From Clostridiales bacterium (lineage in GTDB: Bacteria > Bacillota > Clostridia > Christensenellales > CAG-314): 64,000 bases of DNA. Both the position numbers and the translations under genes were made by a program. Shown here in pieces: positions 18,552 through 27,879 of this stretch (position 1 is the stretch's first letter; each line of letters opens with the position of its first letter). The stretch lies in assembly GCA_022508375.1 (NCBI GenBank), contig JAFLVJ010000002.1, positions 1-64,000 of the forward strand, given 5' to 3'. Below the pieces are notes generated by a model. That model did not search any database. It was not told the DNA's origin and saw only the letters and a program-made list of their open reading frames with translations.

Positions 18552-20108
18552 TCACTTAAGTGAATCTAAATAGTCCTGCATTACCTTGCGATCCTCATCA
18601 CTGAGTTCACCGCTTTCCAACTTGTCCTGAATATCGTCGGAGTAACCGTTGTCATCAAATACGTCCTTGTAGGAGGTCTCGCCGTCAATAACCGTGTCGT
18701 GAACGCCGTCGCTATCCTGTTGAGGCGGAGTGCTGCCGCCTATTTCGCTATCGCCTTCCTTGGGGATTTCACCCACTTCGCCGTCTTCCTGTTTGCCACT
18801 GCCGTCCCCTTCGTTATCTTCCATATCATCGGGGAACTCGAAGTCCTGGCCGAGTTGACCCATGGCATCCTTGATAGCATCCTGAATGGCGTCGTCGAGA
18901 TTCTCGTATTTATCATCCTGCTGTTGCTGTTGATCGAAGAAATCCTGCATAGCGTCCGCAGCCTGATCGAATGCGTCTTGCAAATCGTCCAAAGCGTCCT
19001 GTATCGCATCTTGCATTGCCTGATCTTTTTCCTCGTCCGTCAAGGAGTCGTCTTTTTCGAGCGCATCTTGCATATCCTCAAGCGAATTAAATACACGCCT
19101 GAATGCGTCTCTCAAATCCTCGAGCGCTTTTTGCAAGGCAGGCGGAGTATTTATCGCAGCATTGAGCGAATCGTCGATATCGTCTGCAGTCTGATTGAGT
19201 ATGCCGTACGCTCCCTGCTTTACAAGAGGTTCGATGGAGTCGTACATCTTTTGAAATGCTTCACGAATCTTATCAATGTCCTTGGAGGCGATGGCTTTAC
19301 CCAACTCATATGTTGTCCCGCGCTTCATCAGCTCCTCGGCAATCGTAGATCGGTTTAAATATTCCTCAATGAGCCTGTGAATTTTGTCCGCGGTGTCCAT
19401 AATTTTGGCAACTTTTACCTCGAGAGAATCCTCCGGTTTCAGACTGGCCTCTAAGTCATCTACCAGTCCGTGCAATTGCCCGCGCAACGTTTCGTCAATA
19501 TCCGCTGCGTCAATTTCATCACGCAAAGCCTCGATTAACTCGCGTATGATCCTGTCTTCATTGGATATTTCCTCCTCGACAATAGGATCCTCTTCGACGT
19601 TTTCGGCGTTTACCGCAAGCACTGTGGAGTACGACATCATAAAGATAGCCACAGCCGCTATGATTGCTAACGCGATTATCAAAAACTTGGGAAAGCGTAT
19701 CTTTACCTGCTTTACAGACACGTTGCCAAGCGCGGTCTGCGCGTCTTGACGTTGACGGTTAAGCATGGGGTTGTCTTGATCCTTGAACTGCATCATTGTA
19801 ATAACGCGTTCTTCGAGTCCGACTTCATCCACACGTTCCGCCGTCATCTTGACGTTGGGACGGTACAGCTTGAAATAGAACAGCACCGACAACCCTGCCG
19901 TAGCTATCGCCCCGGCAACGAGCGCCACCCACAAGATATTTTTCAGCGTGGCAAATGATACGATAGATACTATTACACTTAGCAAAAGTCCTATCGAAAG
20001 CGCAAGGAAAATCGATTTAAACACCGCTTCACGCTTCATTTTCGAATTATAAGACTTGAGCGATTGTTCTTCTTGCGAAATAGGTTTGTTTTCCTTATTT
20101 TGTCTCAT
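18552..20108 (-). CDS. Membrane-anchored acidic coiled-coil/Asp-Gln-rich protein of unknown function heading the MoxR operon
   Basis: TM segments near the N-terminus, long helical acidic region, Q/D-rich C-terminal tail; start reset to 20108 (MRQNKENK). Confidence 0.75.
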   Translation of the reverse strand: MRQNKENKPISQEEQSLKSYNSKMKREAVFKSIFLALSIGLLLSVIVSIVSFATLKNILWVALVAGAIATAGLSVLFYFKLYRPNVKMTAERVDEVGLEERVITMMQFKDQDNPMLNRQRQDAQTALGNVSVKQVKIRFPKFLIIALAIIAAVAIFMMSYSTVLAVNAENVEEDPIVEEEISNEDRIIRELIEALRDEIDAADIDETLRGQLHGLVDDLEASLKPEDSLEVKVAKIMDTADKIHRLIEEYLNRSTIAEELMKRGTTYELGKAIASKDIDKIREAFQKMYDSIEPLVKQGAYGILNQTADDIDDSLNAAINTPPALQKALEDLRDAFRRVFNSLEDMQDALEKDDSLTDEEKDQAMQDAIQDALDDLQDAFDQAADAMQDFFDQQQQQDDKYENLDDAIQDAIKDAMGQLGQDFEFPDDMEDNEGDGSGKQEDGEVGEIPKEGDSEIGGSTPPQQDSDGVHDTVIDGETSYKDVFDDNGYSDDIQDKLESGELSDEDRKVMQDYLDSLK

Positions 20109-20241
20109 TACAATTCTCCCAATCAATTATATGATACGACTATCCCCTGCACACCGGTTACGCCAATGCGTCCTCGGGGATAAAGTCATTCGATAATGGC
20201 TACCATATAATCGTGATGTTACAATATGCCATTGTATGTAT

Positions 20242-20270
20242 ATATTAACATTGTGATTGATTCGTGTCAA
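20242..20270 (-). promoter_or_regulatory. Sigma-A-type promoter of the MoxR/DUF58/VWA operon
   Basis: Minus strand TTGACA-N17-TAATAT. Confidence 0.55.
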
Positions 20271-20420
20271 TACTTTCAGAAATTTGATTGATAAAATGCA
20301 AAATGAGCACGAAAAACAGCCCTTTTGCGCAAAAATAAACATTTGTGCAAACTTTCCGTTACTAGCCCACACCACAACGTATTGAATCAAAGTGTGGCTA
20401 TCCGCCACAAACAGTGTCTG

Positions 20421-20449
20421 TTGACAAGCATATTGAAATCGTGTACACT
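20421..20449 (+). promoter_or_regulatory. Sigma-A-type promoter of CotH gene
   Basis: TTGACA(20421)-N17-TACACT(20444), ~30 nt upstream of the start codon. Confidence 0.6.
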
Positions 20450-20479
20450 GTTTGACATAACACATCTATCGGAGATAAT

Positions 20480-22396
20480 ATGAGAAGTCGTTTTTCAAAA
20501 AATTTATTGACATTTCTATTGATTACGGTATGTCTGTGCGCTTTGTTCATTGCGGTGGGATGCAACGAGAAAAACCCGCCTATTGACAAAACGGAGCATA
20601 CCATTACCTTCGATACAGGCGTTGACGGACTTACTGTCCCGCCAATCGTATCTAAAGCAGGCGAGCCAATCACCGAGCCTAAACCTCAGCGCGAGGGGTA
20701 CCGCTTTGGCGGGTGGACTCTCGACGGCAAACCGTATGCTTTCGGCACTATGCCCGATAAAGATTTGACTCTTGTTGCAACTTGGATCAAACTTTACTCC
20801 GTAACATTTATTACAGGCACGGATGATGTGATACCAACCGCATGGTATGCACCGGGGGAAACGGTACAGAAACCGCAACTCATACGCGAAGGTCACACAC
20901 TTGTAGCGTGGATGTTGGACGGCAAACCGTACAATTTCGGCACGATGCCCAATGAGAACATAACCCTTACCGCAGTGTGGGACGCCTTGGTTACCATCGT
21001 CTTTGACACGGGCACAGCCGACTTTACCGTTGAGCCGATCGTGGGCGTTGCAGGCGCGGAAATAAGCGCACCTGTCGTCAACCGCCGCGGCTACTACTTG
21101 GAGTATTGGATGCTAAACGGTATCCGATACGAGTTTAGCGTAATGCCCGAGGAAAGCATCACGCTTGTCGCCAAGTGGAGGGAACTAACTAACCTTCCCG
21201 CTATGTTTATTGACCTCGCGGATAAAAATAATAATCCTGTTCCGATATCTTCCGTTACCCGCGAAACTGCGGTAAGTAGCACTATCACTCTTACAAATAC
21301 CGATGACAAATACCTGCTCGATTCGTTGAAGGCGGAGTTCAAGGGTCGCGGACACGGCTCCTGGAACGAAGCAAAAAAGAGCTATAAGATTAAATTCGAC
21401 AAAAAGCAATCATTGTTCGGCAGAGAAAAGAACAAGCACTGGGTCATCATTGCCTGCGCTAATTTCGATGACGTCACGATGAGTCGCAACTACCTCGCCT
21501 ACAACATGGCAAACGAAGTATTCGACGGTATCGAGTACGCCACTCCCGCCTATTGGATAGAGGTATATGTCAACGGCGAGTACCACGGCGTATATCTGTT
21601 GTGTGAACACGTTCGCGTAAGCGAAGGACGACTGGATATCGAGTCGAAATACGGCGTGGAAGATACGGGATATCTGGTGGAGTACGACGCGTACGCTACA
21701 GGCGAAGAGGGCGTGGATTACTTCCGCGTTGACGGCGTCAAATATGGGTTCACGGTTCACTCGCCCGACCCCGAGGATTACGCTACTGACGGCAATATCA
21801 CCAAGGCTGAATATATGAAACAGGTAGCGTATATCAAAGATTACGTCTCGAGAGTTTACAAAGCGGCATACAGCCGTGATTACACCACCTTTTCGGAGCT
21901 TGTCGATACCGATTCCTTCGTGGATATGTATATTTTGCATGAGTTATTCAAAAACGTAGATACCGGCTACAGCTCCTTCTACCTTTACAAAAAACCGGGC
22001 GGAAAGCTCTACGCGGGACCGGTATGGGATTTCGACGGTACAACCAACACCGCCTACGACCGTGGCGACAGATCCCCTTCGGGAATTTACGTTGGGGCTG
22101 AAGGTCAGGATCCATATCCCTATGCAAGCGAATTATATATCGAGCTGTACAAGACGAGCGGTTTCCGAAACGCCGTAAGGGCACGTTGGAAGGTACTTTC
22201 ACCCAATATTCGCGCGTTCCTTGACGAAAGGCTAAACGACAACGTCTATGAAGAAAACAAGGTGGCAATGGGCAAAAACTTTGTCAAATGGAAAAACAAA
22301 AGTCAGGCTACAGCCGAAACCGATTGGGTAAATGACGTCAAAACACTGAAACAATGGCTAATGTACCGAATAACTTGGTTAGACAGTACGTGGTAA
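20480..22396 (+). CDS. CotH-kinase family lipoprotein with three N-terminal InlB/Listeria-Bacteroides-type repeats
   Basis: Lipobox LFIAVGCNE; repeats (TITFDTG..GYRFGGWTLDGKPYAFGTMPDKDLTLVATW); CotH motifs SYKIKFDKK, NYLAYNMANEVF, VYVNGEYHGVYLLCEHV, GPVWDFDG. Confidence 0.88.
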   Translation: MRSRFSKNLLTFLLITVCLCALFIAVGCNEKNPPIDKTEHTITFDTGVDGLTVPPIVSKAGEPITEPKPQREGYRFGGWTLDGKPYAFGTMPDKDLTLVATWIKLYSVTFITGTDDVIPTAWYAPGETVQKPQLIREGHTLVAWMLDGKPYNFGTMPNENITLTAVWDALVTIVFDTGTADFTVEPIVGVAGAEISAPVVNRRGYYLEYWMLNGIRYEFSVMPEESITLVAKWRELTNLPAMFIDLADKNNNPVPISSVTRETAVSSTITLTNTDDKYLLDSLKAEFKGRGHGSWNEAKKSYKIKFDKKQSLFGREKNKHWVIIACANFDDVTMSRNYLAYNMANEVFDGIEYATPAYWIEVYVNGEYHGVYLLCEHVRVSEGRLDIESKYGVEDTGYLVEYDAYATGEEGVDYFRVDGVKYGFTVHSPDPEDYATDGNITKAEYMKQVAYIKDYVSRVYKAAYSRDYTTFSELVDTDSFVDMYILHELFKNVDTGYSSFYLYKKPGGKLYAGPVWDFDGTTNTAYDRGDRSPSGIYVGAEGQDPYPYASELYIELYKTSGFRNAVRARWKVLSPNIRAFLDERLNDNVYEENKVAMGKNFVKWKNKSQATAETDWVNDVKTLKQWLMYRITWLDSTW

Positions 22397-22439
22397 GCGC
22401 TTAAACGTGTTATTTATGCACAATTCTGCGGAGATACTT

Positions 22440-23549
22440 ATGGGAAAAAACACAAAAGACAAAAGCGTTATACGGGTTGCCGAACAAGCTCAAGCCCAGC
22501 AAAAAATGGACGCTCGCAACAAGGCTAAAGCCGAAGCCGACGGATTAACGCCCAAGATGACAATTTACGAGTATGAACAAAAGTACAGCAAACGCGAAAA
22601 CGTTCGCGGAGCTAAGCTGTTATTAACGTTCGCGGTGACAATCATCGGGGTGTTCCTGTTCGTACTGCTGGCAATGTTCGCTATGAAAATATACGAATTT
22701 AACCAATACGTTGGCTACGGAGTGGGCGGAGCGTGCCTGATAGTTTATATATTTGTTTTCATCGTGCCCGTTTGTAAGCTGTTGCGCTCGGGATACTTTG
22801 TTACCAACGTAAACGCATACACTGCCTCCAAGGCTAAACGCCGCAACAAAAAACTTCGCCATGACGTTTCACGGAAGATTATCGACTTAACTTCCAAGGT
22901 GGACGGCGTTGGTTGGTACGATTCCGAAACGGTCGGCAAGCTCGCAATCGCCCTGCAAGCACGAGATGAGGAGGGCGTAAAGGAAAGTCTTTCGGCGCTG
23001 TACGCAGGCTCGGTCAAAAAATCGGCAAGGGACCTTATACTGAAGGCTTCGCTTAAATCCGCAATGTATTCGGCAGTGTCGCAGTCGTCCAACCTCGATA
23101 CCGCAATGGTTGCCGTGGTCAATTTGCAACTTATTAAAGACTTAGTGTATCTGTACGGATTCCGTCCGTCAGACAGCAAGCTTGCTAAAATTTTCGTAGC
23201 CGTCATACGCAACGCTCTTATAGCTTACGGTGTGAGCGCCGTAGGCTCGCAAGTGGGAACTACCGTAGCTAAAACCGTCGGCGCCATGAAGGGATTAACG
23301 CTACTCGGCAGCATCATCGGCGTGGTCGTAAATAGCTCAATACAGGGCTTGACCAACGGCACACTTACAACAGTTATCGGCTATCAAACGATAAAATATC
23401 TTAATACCGAATACCGATTACAAAACATCTTAGACGGTATTGACGTTGCCGATACACAGGCCGAATTCGTTGACGCGTGTCAAGATTTGGAAAAGGAACT
23501 GCAAAAGGACCAACGCACCACCAACAAAAAACGCACCGCCGCCTCTTAA
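22440..23549 (+). CDS. Membrane protein, DUF697/YcjF-like
   Basis: Two N-terminal TM segments; C-terminal LIKDLVYLYGFRPSDSKLAKIF...GTTVAKTVGAMKGLTLLGSIIGVVVNSSIQGLTNGTLTTVIG resembles DUF697; ATG with GGAG RBS at 22440. Confidence 0.65.
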   Translation: MGKNTKDKSVIRVAEQAQAQQKMDARNKAKAEADGLTPKMTIYEYEQKYSKRENVRGAKLLLTFAVTIIGVFLFVLLAMFAMKIYEFNQYVGYGVGGACLIVYIFVFIVPVCKLLRSGYFVTNVNAYTASKAKRRNKKLRHDVSRKIIDLTSKVDGVGWYDSETVGKLAIALQARDEEGVKESLSALYAGSVKKSARDLILKASLKSAMYSAVSQSSNLDTAMVAVVNLQLIKDLVYLYGFRPSDSKLAKIFVAVIRNALIAYGVSAVGSQVGTTVAKTVGAMKGLTLLGSIIGVVVNSSIQGLTNGTLTTVIGYQTIKYLNTEYRLQNILDGIDVADTQAEFVDACQDLEKELQKDQRTTNKKRTAAS

Positions 23550-23591
23550 ACAACATATATCTCAACAATCGCAAACCGGTTGAAACAAAAA

Positions 23592-23623
23592 AAACGAACT
23601 CACTTTTCCTGAGTTCGTTTTAT
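23592..23623 (+). terminator. Rho-independent terminator (likely bidirectional)
   Basis: AAACGAACTCA / TGAGTTCGTTT stem followed by T-rich tract. Confidence 0.85.
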
Positions 23624-24844
23624 TTATCTTTTTGTCAAAATGGCTGTTATTCCTTTAATCGTTTCTACCCAATCTGATACACCACCGTCAGATTTTCCCG
23701 TTCGCAGTATGACTAAATCGTTTTCGGGCGAAATATACATTATTTGATCGGATTTCCCCCATGCAATGATATCGTAGCCGGATTGTACTGACGGGGTACT
23801 GTACCACATATATTTATAGCCTATATTTCTGTCTGCAAGAAACGTGTTTTCGTATTCGCTGTTGTTTATGGGAAATTCGGTTAAAGTAGAGATATTGAGC
23901 CAATCGCTGCTTATAATTTGAGTTCCGTTCCAAAACCCATTGTGCAGGACCATACTTCCGATTTTTATAAAATCTTTGGCGCGGAAATTGATGCCGCTTT
24001 CCATTTTTTCAAAGCCCGAGTTATCGCTGTCTAAACTCCAAGAGGCATCGTATTCGGCGCCGATTTTCTGCCATATTTCACGCTCGAAAAACTCCGAAAC
24101 ACTTACTCCCGTACTTCGTTCCAAAATAATCCCAAGCAACAGCGGATGATAATTGTTGTAATGAAATTTGCCCTGATAAATATCGGTCAACTCCATATGA
24201 GATAAAGCAAGTTCCCTTAAATTGGGATGCCAATAGGTTAATGTATCATCTCCAAACCATAGGAATTTATCTTCGTTATAAGAAATATCAGACCGCATCA
24301 GCAGCAAATCTTCTATCGTCGTTTTTCCAATTTCCTTATTTGCAAATTCCTTTATATAATTTTCAATAGGCTCTTTTACGCTTGTAATATAGCCTTCTTC
24401 GATTGCCTTTCCTATTAAAAGAGAAACAACCGACTTCGCCATAGAAAACGAAGTATTGATTGTGTTTTCATCATATCCGTTTGCGTATTGCTCATAAATG
24501 ATTTCATCATTTTTTACGATAATAAAAGACGTGGTATCTGTGCTTTTAACAAACTCGCTTAATGTTTTTTGCTTATTTGAATGGTCTAACGTTATATTAT
24601 CCAACAGGGGATCGATATTTGTCGTGTACGAATAAGGCTGTTCACTTTTTTGCACTATTCTTTCGGGAAATATTTGATAATCTGACACACTTGAATCCCA
24701 ATGAATAAGAACTCTCCCTAAGAATATAGGAGAACACATACACATAGTAGTAATGCACATAATCACAAACGCCAAAAGTACAGCTATAATAGGCGTTAAA
24801 ATACCTACAACTATCTTTTCCTTTTTGCCTAAATTATTTCTCAT
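23624..24844 (-). CDS. Serine beta-lactamase/penicillin-binding-like hydrolase (class C-like), membrane anchored
   Basis: SFSMAKSVVSLLIGKAIEEGYITSVKEPI (SxxK), RSDISYNEDK, HYNNYHPLLLGIILERSTG. Alternative start at 24988 in the ORF track. Confidence 0.85.
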   Translation of the reverse strand: MRNNLGKKEKIVVGILTPIIAVLLAFVIMCITTMCMCSPIFLGRVLIHWDSSVSDYQIFPERIVQKSEQPYSYTTNIDPLLDNITLDHSNKQKTLSEFVKSTDTTSFIIVKNDEIIYEQYANGYDENTINTSFSMAKSVVSLLIGKAIEEGYITSVKEPIENYIKEFANKEIGKTTIEDLLLMRSDISYNEDKFLWFGDDTLTYWHPNLRELALSHMELTDIYQGKFHYNNYHPLLLGIILERSTGVSVSEFFEREIWQKIGAEYDASWSLDSDNSGFEKMESGINFRAKDFIKIGSMVLHNGFWNGTQIISSDWLNISTLTEFPINNSEYENTFLADRNIGYKYMWYSTPSVQSGYDIIAWGKSDQIMYISPENDLVILRTGKSDGGVSDWVETIKGITAILTKR

Positions 24845-24998
24845 GGGTAAAACTATAGCAAAAATAACTGATTTTTTCAAGCATTTGATATGGCGGACAA
24901 ATTGCTTTGACACCGTGTCGAGTTTTGAATATAACAAGTGGCTCACTATGTTCATGAACAATATCAACGCTACCGCGAAAAGCCTCAAACAGACAAAA

Positions 24999-25042
24999 AG
25001 AAGAACCTAAACCGCGGATTCGATCTAGGTTCTTCTTGGCGG
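24999..25042 (-). repeat. Copy 1 of a 44-bp terminator-like inverted repeat, adjacent to a truncated tRNA-Ser-like 3' end
   Basis: AGAAGAACCTAAACCGCGGATTCGATCTAGGTTCTTCTTGGCGG, 42/44 identical to 26872-26915; minus-strand neighbour CCCTTTCTCCCCGCCA resembles a tRNA 3' end. Confidence 0.75.
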
Positions 25043-25130
25043 GGAGAAAGGGCGTTTGTACAAATCCTTAAATAGCAATAAACTTATAAAAAGTTTCTTT
25101 ATCGAAGCAGTAGTAACGCAAATCAGATAC

Positions 25131-25532
25131 CTAATTTACATTATTTATCATTCTTTCAATATCTTCTTTTGAATACGGACTGACAAAATCGGGAGGACAT
25201 AAATTGGTTTGGCTCCAAATCATCATTTGCGTTAAAACAGGAACAAAACTTTTGCCGAGTTCTGTCAACGTATATTCTACTTTGGGCGGTATTTCCTTGT
25301 ATATTTCGCGATTAATAAAGCCGTCATGCTCTAATTCCCTAAGTTGTTTTGTTAAAGTGGATTGTGTTACGCCATCAATTTTACGCATTAGTTCGCCAAA
25401 ACGCTGAACCTTGTTAATTGCAATATACCATAATATTAAAATCTTCCACTTGCCGCTCAAAACGGCTTGCAACCTACTCATAGGAACGCAGTTTGCCATT
25501 ATTTCACGTTTTAAAAACTTGTTATTAGTCAT
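25131..25532 (-). CDS. HxlR-family winged-helix transcriptional regulator
   Basis: CVPMSRLQAVLSGKWKILILWYIAINKVQRFGELMRKIDGVTQSTLTKQLRELEHDGFINREIYKEIPPKVEYTLTELGKS. Confidence 0.95.
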   Translation of the reverse strand: MTNNKFLKREIMANCVPMSRLQAVLSGKWKILILWYIAINKVQRFGELMRKIDGVTQSTLTKQLRELEHDGFINREIYKEIPPKVEYTLTELGKSFVPVLTQMMIWSQTNLCPPDFVSPYSKEDIERMINNVN

Positions 25533-25686
25533 GAAACACCTCTTTTCATATTTTAAGGCAATAAACAACTCTCGTCAATTTCTATTAGTATATTTTTTGA
25601 TACTATTACTAAATAAAGACAGTACTTGTAATTCTATACTAACGAATTTATACTGATATTAAAAGCAAATACAAGGAGATAACATT

Positions 25687-26571
25687 ATGCACTATACAGG
25701 CACAGTTTGGCGTCCACCTTATGAGGCTTGGTCAGCACTATTACAAGTAACAGCAGGTTGCACACACCACAAATGCAAGTTTTGCACGCTTTACGACGAT
25801 ATTCCCTTTAAGTTTCGATTATCACCGATAGAAGAAATTGAACAAGACTTGCAAGAATTATATTTATATACACCTGATGTAACCCGATTGTTTTTGATAG
25901 GGGCTAACCCTTTTGTTTTAAGTACAGACAAATTAAGACATATTGCATATTTAGCCAAGCAGTGTCTGATAAAGCTAAAAACAATTGGTTGTTTTGCAAG
26001 AATAACAGATATTTACAACAAAAGCGTAGCCGAATTGAAAGTATTGCGCAGTTTAGGATATAACGGTATCACAATCGGCGTTGAAACAGGAGATAATAAC
26101 GCATTAGAGTTTATGAATAAAGGCTACAATGCAGCCGATATATTGTCACAATGTCGTAAATTAGATGAGGCAGGAATTGAATATAACTTCTTTTACCTGA
26201 CTGGAATTTATGGCGCAGGCAAAAGCAAAAAAGGTGTTGAAGAAACGTTAAATATTTTTAATCAACTAAATCCTAAATTGGTAGGGGCATCTATACTCAC
26301 AATTTATCCTAATTCAACCCTCTACCAAGAAATAAAATGCGGTAATTGGGTTGAAGAAAGTGAAACGGAGAAGTTTGAAGAATTAAAATTGCTTATAAAC
26401 GGCTTGCAAATTACTACTCACTTTGCAGCACTTGGGGCTTCCAATATGTTACAACTTCACGGTAAATTGCCCGAAGAAAAACAATCGCTCATTTTTGAAA
26501 TAGATAGTCTGTTGCAACAATATGACGAGAGCACTTTGATAAAATATAGAAAGAGTGTTAAACATTTATAA
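25687..26571 (+). CDS. Radical SAM protein
   Basis: QVTAGCTHHKCKFCTLYDDIPFKFR (CxxxxxxCxxC spacing), GVETGDNNALEFMNKGY; AAGGAG RBS. Confidence 0.9.
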   Translation: MHYTGTVWRPPYEAWSALLQVTAGCTHHKCKFCTLYDDIPFKFRLSPIEEIEQDLQELYLYTPDVTRLFLIGANPFVLSTDKLRHIAYLAKQCLIKLKTIGCFARITDIYNKSVAELKVLRSLGYNGITIGVETGDNNALEFMNKGYNAADILSQCRKLDEAGIEYNFFYLTGIYGAGKSKKGVEETLNIFNQLNPKLVGASILTIYPNSTLYQEIKCGNWVEESETEKFEELKLLINGLQITTHFAALGASNMLQLHGKLPEEKQSLIFEIDSLLQQYDESTLIKYRKSVKHL

Positions 26572-26836
26572 TTTACTATTTAGCACTGTGTCAGGTGCTT
26601 GTATTTAACAAGTGTTTCACTGCCCCCCCCTTTAATCCATTTGCCAAAATGTAAACAGCGTGGTAAAATCATTATTACCTAATTATTTAGGTGCTAAGTA
26701 TAATTTGGTATGTAAAAGGGGGTGATGTTTATGCAGGCTTTCTTTGAAGCCCTGATGATACTTCATAGAGGTATTATCAAGCCTGAACATTTAGGCTCCC
26801 AAATGGCACCGTGGGACACCTCCTTTCTCGATAAAA

Positions 26837-26866
26837 AGCGACTGTATGACAGTCGCTTAATTTTTC
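26837..26866 (+). terminator. Hairpin, probable terminator
   Basis: AAGCGACTGT-ATG-ACAGTCGCTT followed by AATTTTTC. Confidence 0.6.
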
Positions 26867-26871
26867 AAATA

Positions 26872-26915
26872 AGAAGAACCTAAACCGTGGATTCGATTTA
26901 GGTTCTTCTTGGCGG
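26872..26915 (-). terminator. Copy 2 of the 44-bp inverted repeat; terminator of tRNA-Ser
   Basis: Minus strand AGAAGAACCTAAATCGAATCCACGGTTTAGGTTCTTCT directly after the tRNA CCA, followed by ATTTGAAAAATT. Confidence 0.7.
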
Positions 26916-26998
26916 AGGCGGAGGGATTCGAACCCCCGTGGGCTTGCACCCAAACGGTTTTCAAGACCGCCTCGTTATGACCGCTTCGATACGCCTCC
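26910..26998 (-). tRNA. tRNA-Ser (anticodon TGA)
   Basis: GGAGGCGTATCGAAGCGGTCATAACGAGGCGGTCTTGAAAACCGTTTGGGTGCAAGCCCACGGGGGTTCGAATCCCTCCGCCTCCGCCA; acceptor stem GGAGGCG/CGCCTCC, long variable arm, encoded CCA. Confidence 0.95.
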
Positions 26999-27179
26999 AT
27001 ATTTAGTTTTGATTGCCGTATTATTATATCAAGCAAACCGCAATGTGTCAATTATATTTGGAAATAATAAATGAGTTAACATTTTTACAGTTTATATGCT
27101 GTTTGTAAACACTACTTTCGTTTGCTATAACGGTTCAAAGTTTAAATAAACATTACCTATGTTATATGATTGAAAAAAG

Positions 27180-27204
27180 CTACCGCGTTAGGCGGTAGCT
27201 TTTG
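27180..27204 (-). terminator. Terminator hairpin downstream of the sigma/C39/membrane protein cluster
   Basis: GCTACCGC / GCGGTAGC with flanking A and T runs. Confidence 0.7.
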
Positions 27205-27871
27205 TTCCAAACATATTTGTAATTAATTCAGTCAAAAACTCAATGTCAATTGCATCGTCAAATTCCAAATAGTATTTATAACCAAGATATTCAAATTGAG
27301 CATTCGCAAAAAGTCTGGATATATCATATGATACAGCTACATTATTTACTTCCATGGTTTGCGGACTTTGAACTAAGTTCTCATATTCATCAACTGTGAT
27401 ATTACTTTTCATTATCGTTAATTTGATAGAATAGCCTGTTTCACCATGTATAAACGACTCTTGCAAATAGGCTGTTGTACTTTCATTGCCTATCTTGAAA
27501 TATCTTAGTGTAGTTAATTCTTCAGCTATATCATACACGTCGATATATAAATAATTCTCATTATTTCGTATTTGATAATCTTTAATTGTGTAATCTAATC
27601 TCTCGATGTCTAGTTCCGCATCGCTATATCTTATTATTCCGTCAGGTTCTTCACCTGTCGGTTGCAATACGGTTGGCAAAATAATAGCAAGAGATATAAT
27701 AAGCACTACAGCCAAAGAAACAGGGAAAACCTTGTAGAAAGTCTTGAGCCTCTTCTTCCTTAAAGCCTTCCTCTCATACATTTCTTCCACACGTTGGTGG
27801 ATTTTTTCGTAGAAAGGTGCTTTGTCGTCCTTATATTGTTCGGATATTATTTGAATATCTTTTTCTGTCAT
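27188..27871 (-). CDS. Single-pass membrane protein, putative anti-sigma factor
   Basis: N-terminal cytoplasmic basic region, TM VFPVSLAVVLIISLAIILPTVLQ, extracytoplasmic domain; downstream of a sigma-70 gene in the same direction. Confidence 0.5.
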   Translation of the reverse strand: MTEKDIQIISEQYKDDKAPFYEKIHQRVEEMYERKALRKKRLKTFYKVFPVSLAVVLIISLAIILPTVLQPTGEEPDGIIRYSDAELDIERLDYTIKDYQIRNNENYLYIDVYDIAEELTTLRYFKIGNESTTAYLQESFIHGETGYSIKLTIMKSNITVDEYENLVQSPQTMEVNNVAVSYDISRLFANAQFEYLGYKYYLEFDDAIDIEFLTELITNMFGTKATA

Positions 27872-27879
27872 TTTTCTCC

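Noticed and set aside
23624-24844. Beta-lactamase-like gene as an antibiotic-resistance determinant
   Set aside because: Sequence resembles the broad class C/serine hydrolase family; resistance function cannot be inferred from motifs alone.
26620-26632. Homopolymeric C run (CCCCCCCC) after the radical SAM gene
   Set aside because: Could be a slippage tract, but it is not in a coding frame or an evident promoter; no functional inference possible.
26725-26883. 52-aa ORF MFMQAFFEALMILHRGIIKPEHLGSQMAPWDTSFLDKKRLYDSRLIFQIRRT with an AGGGGG RBS
   Set aside because: C-terminal half runs through a terminator hairpin and into the tRNA-Ser terminator repeat; too weak to call as a CDS, although a truncated small peptide cannot be excluded.
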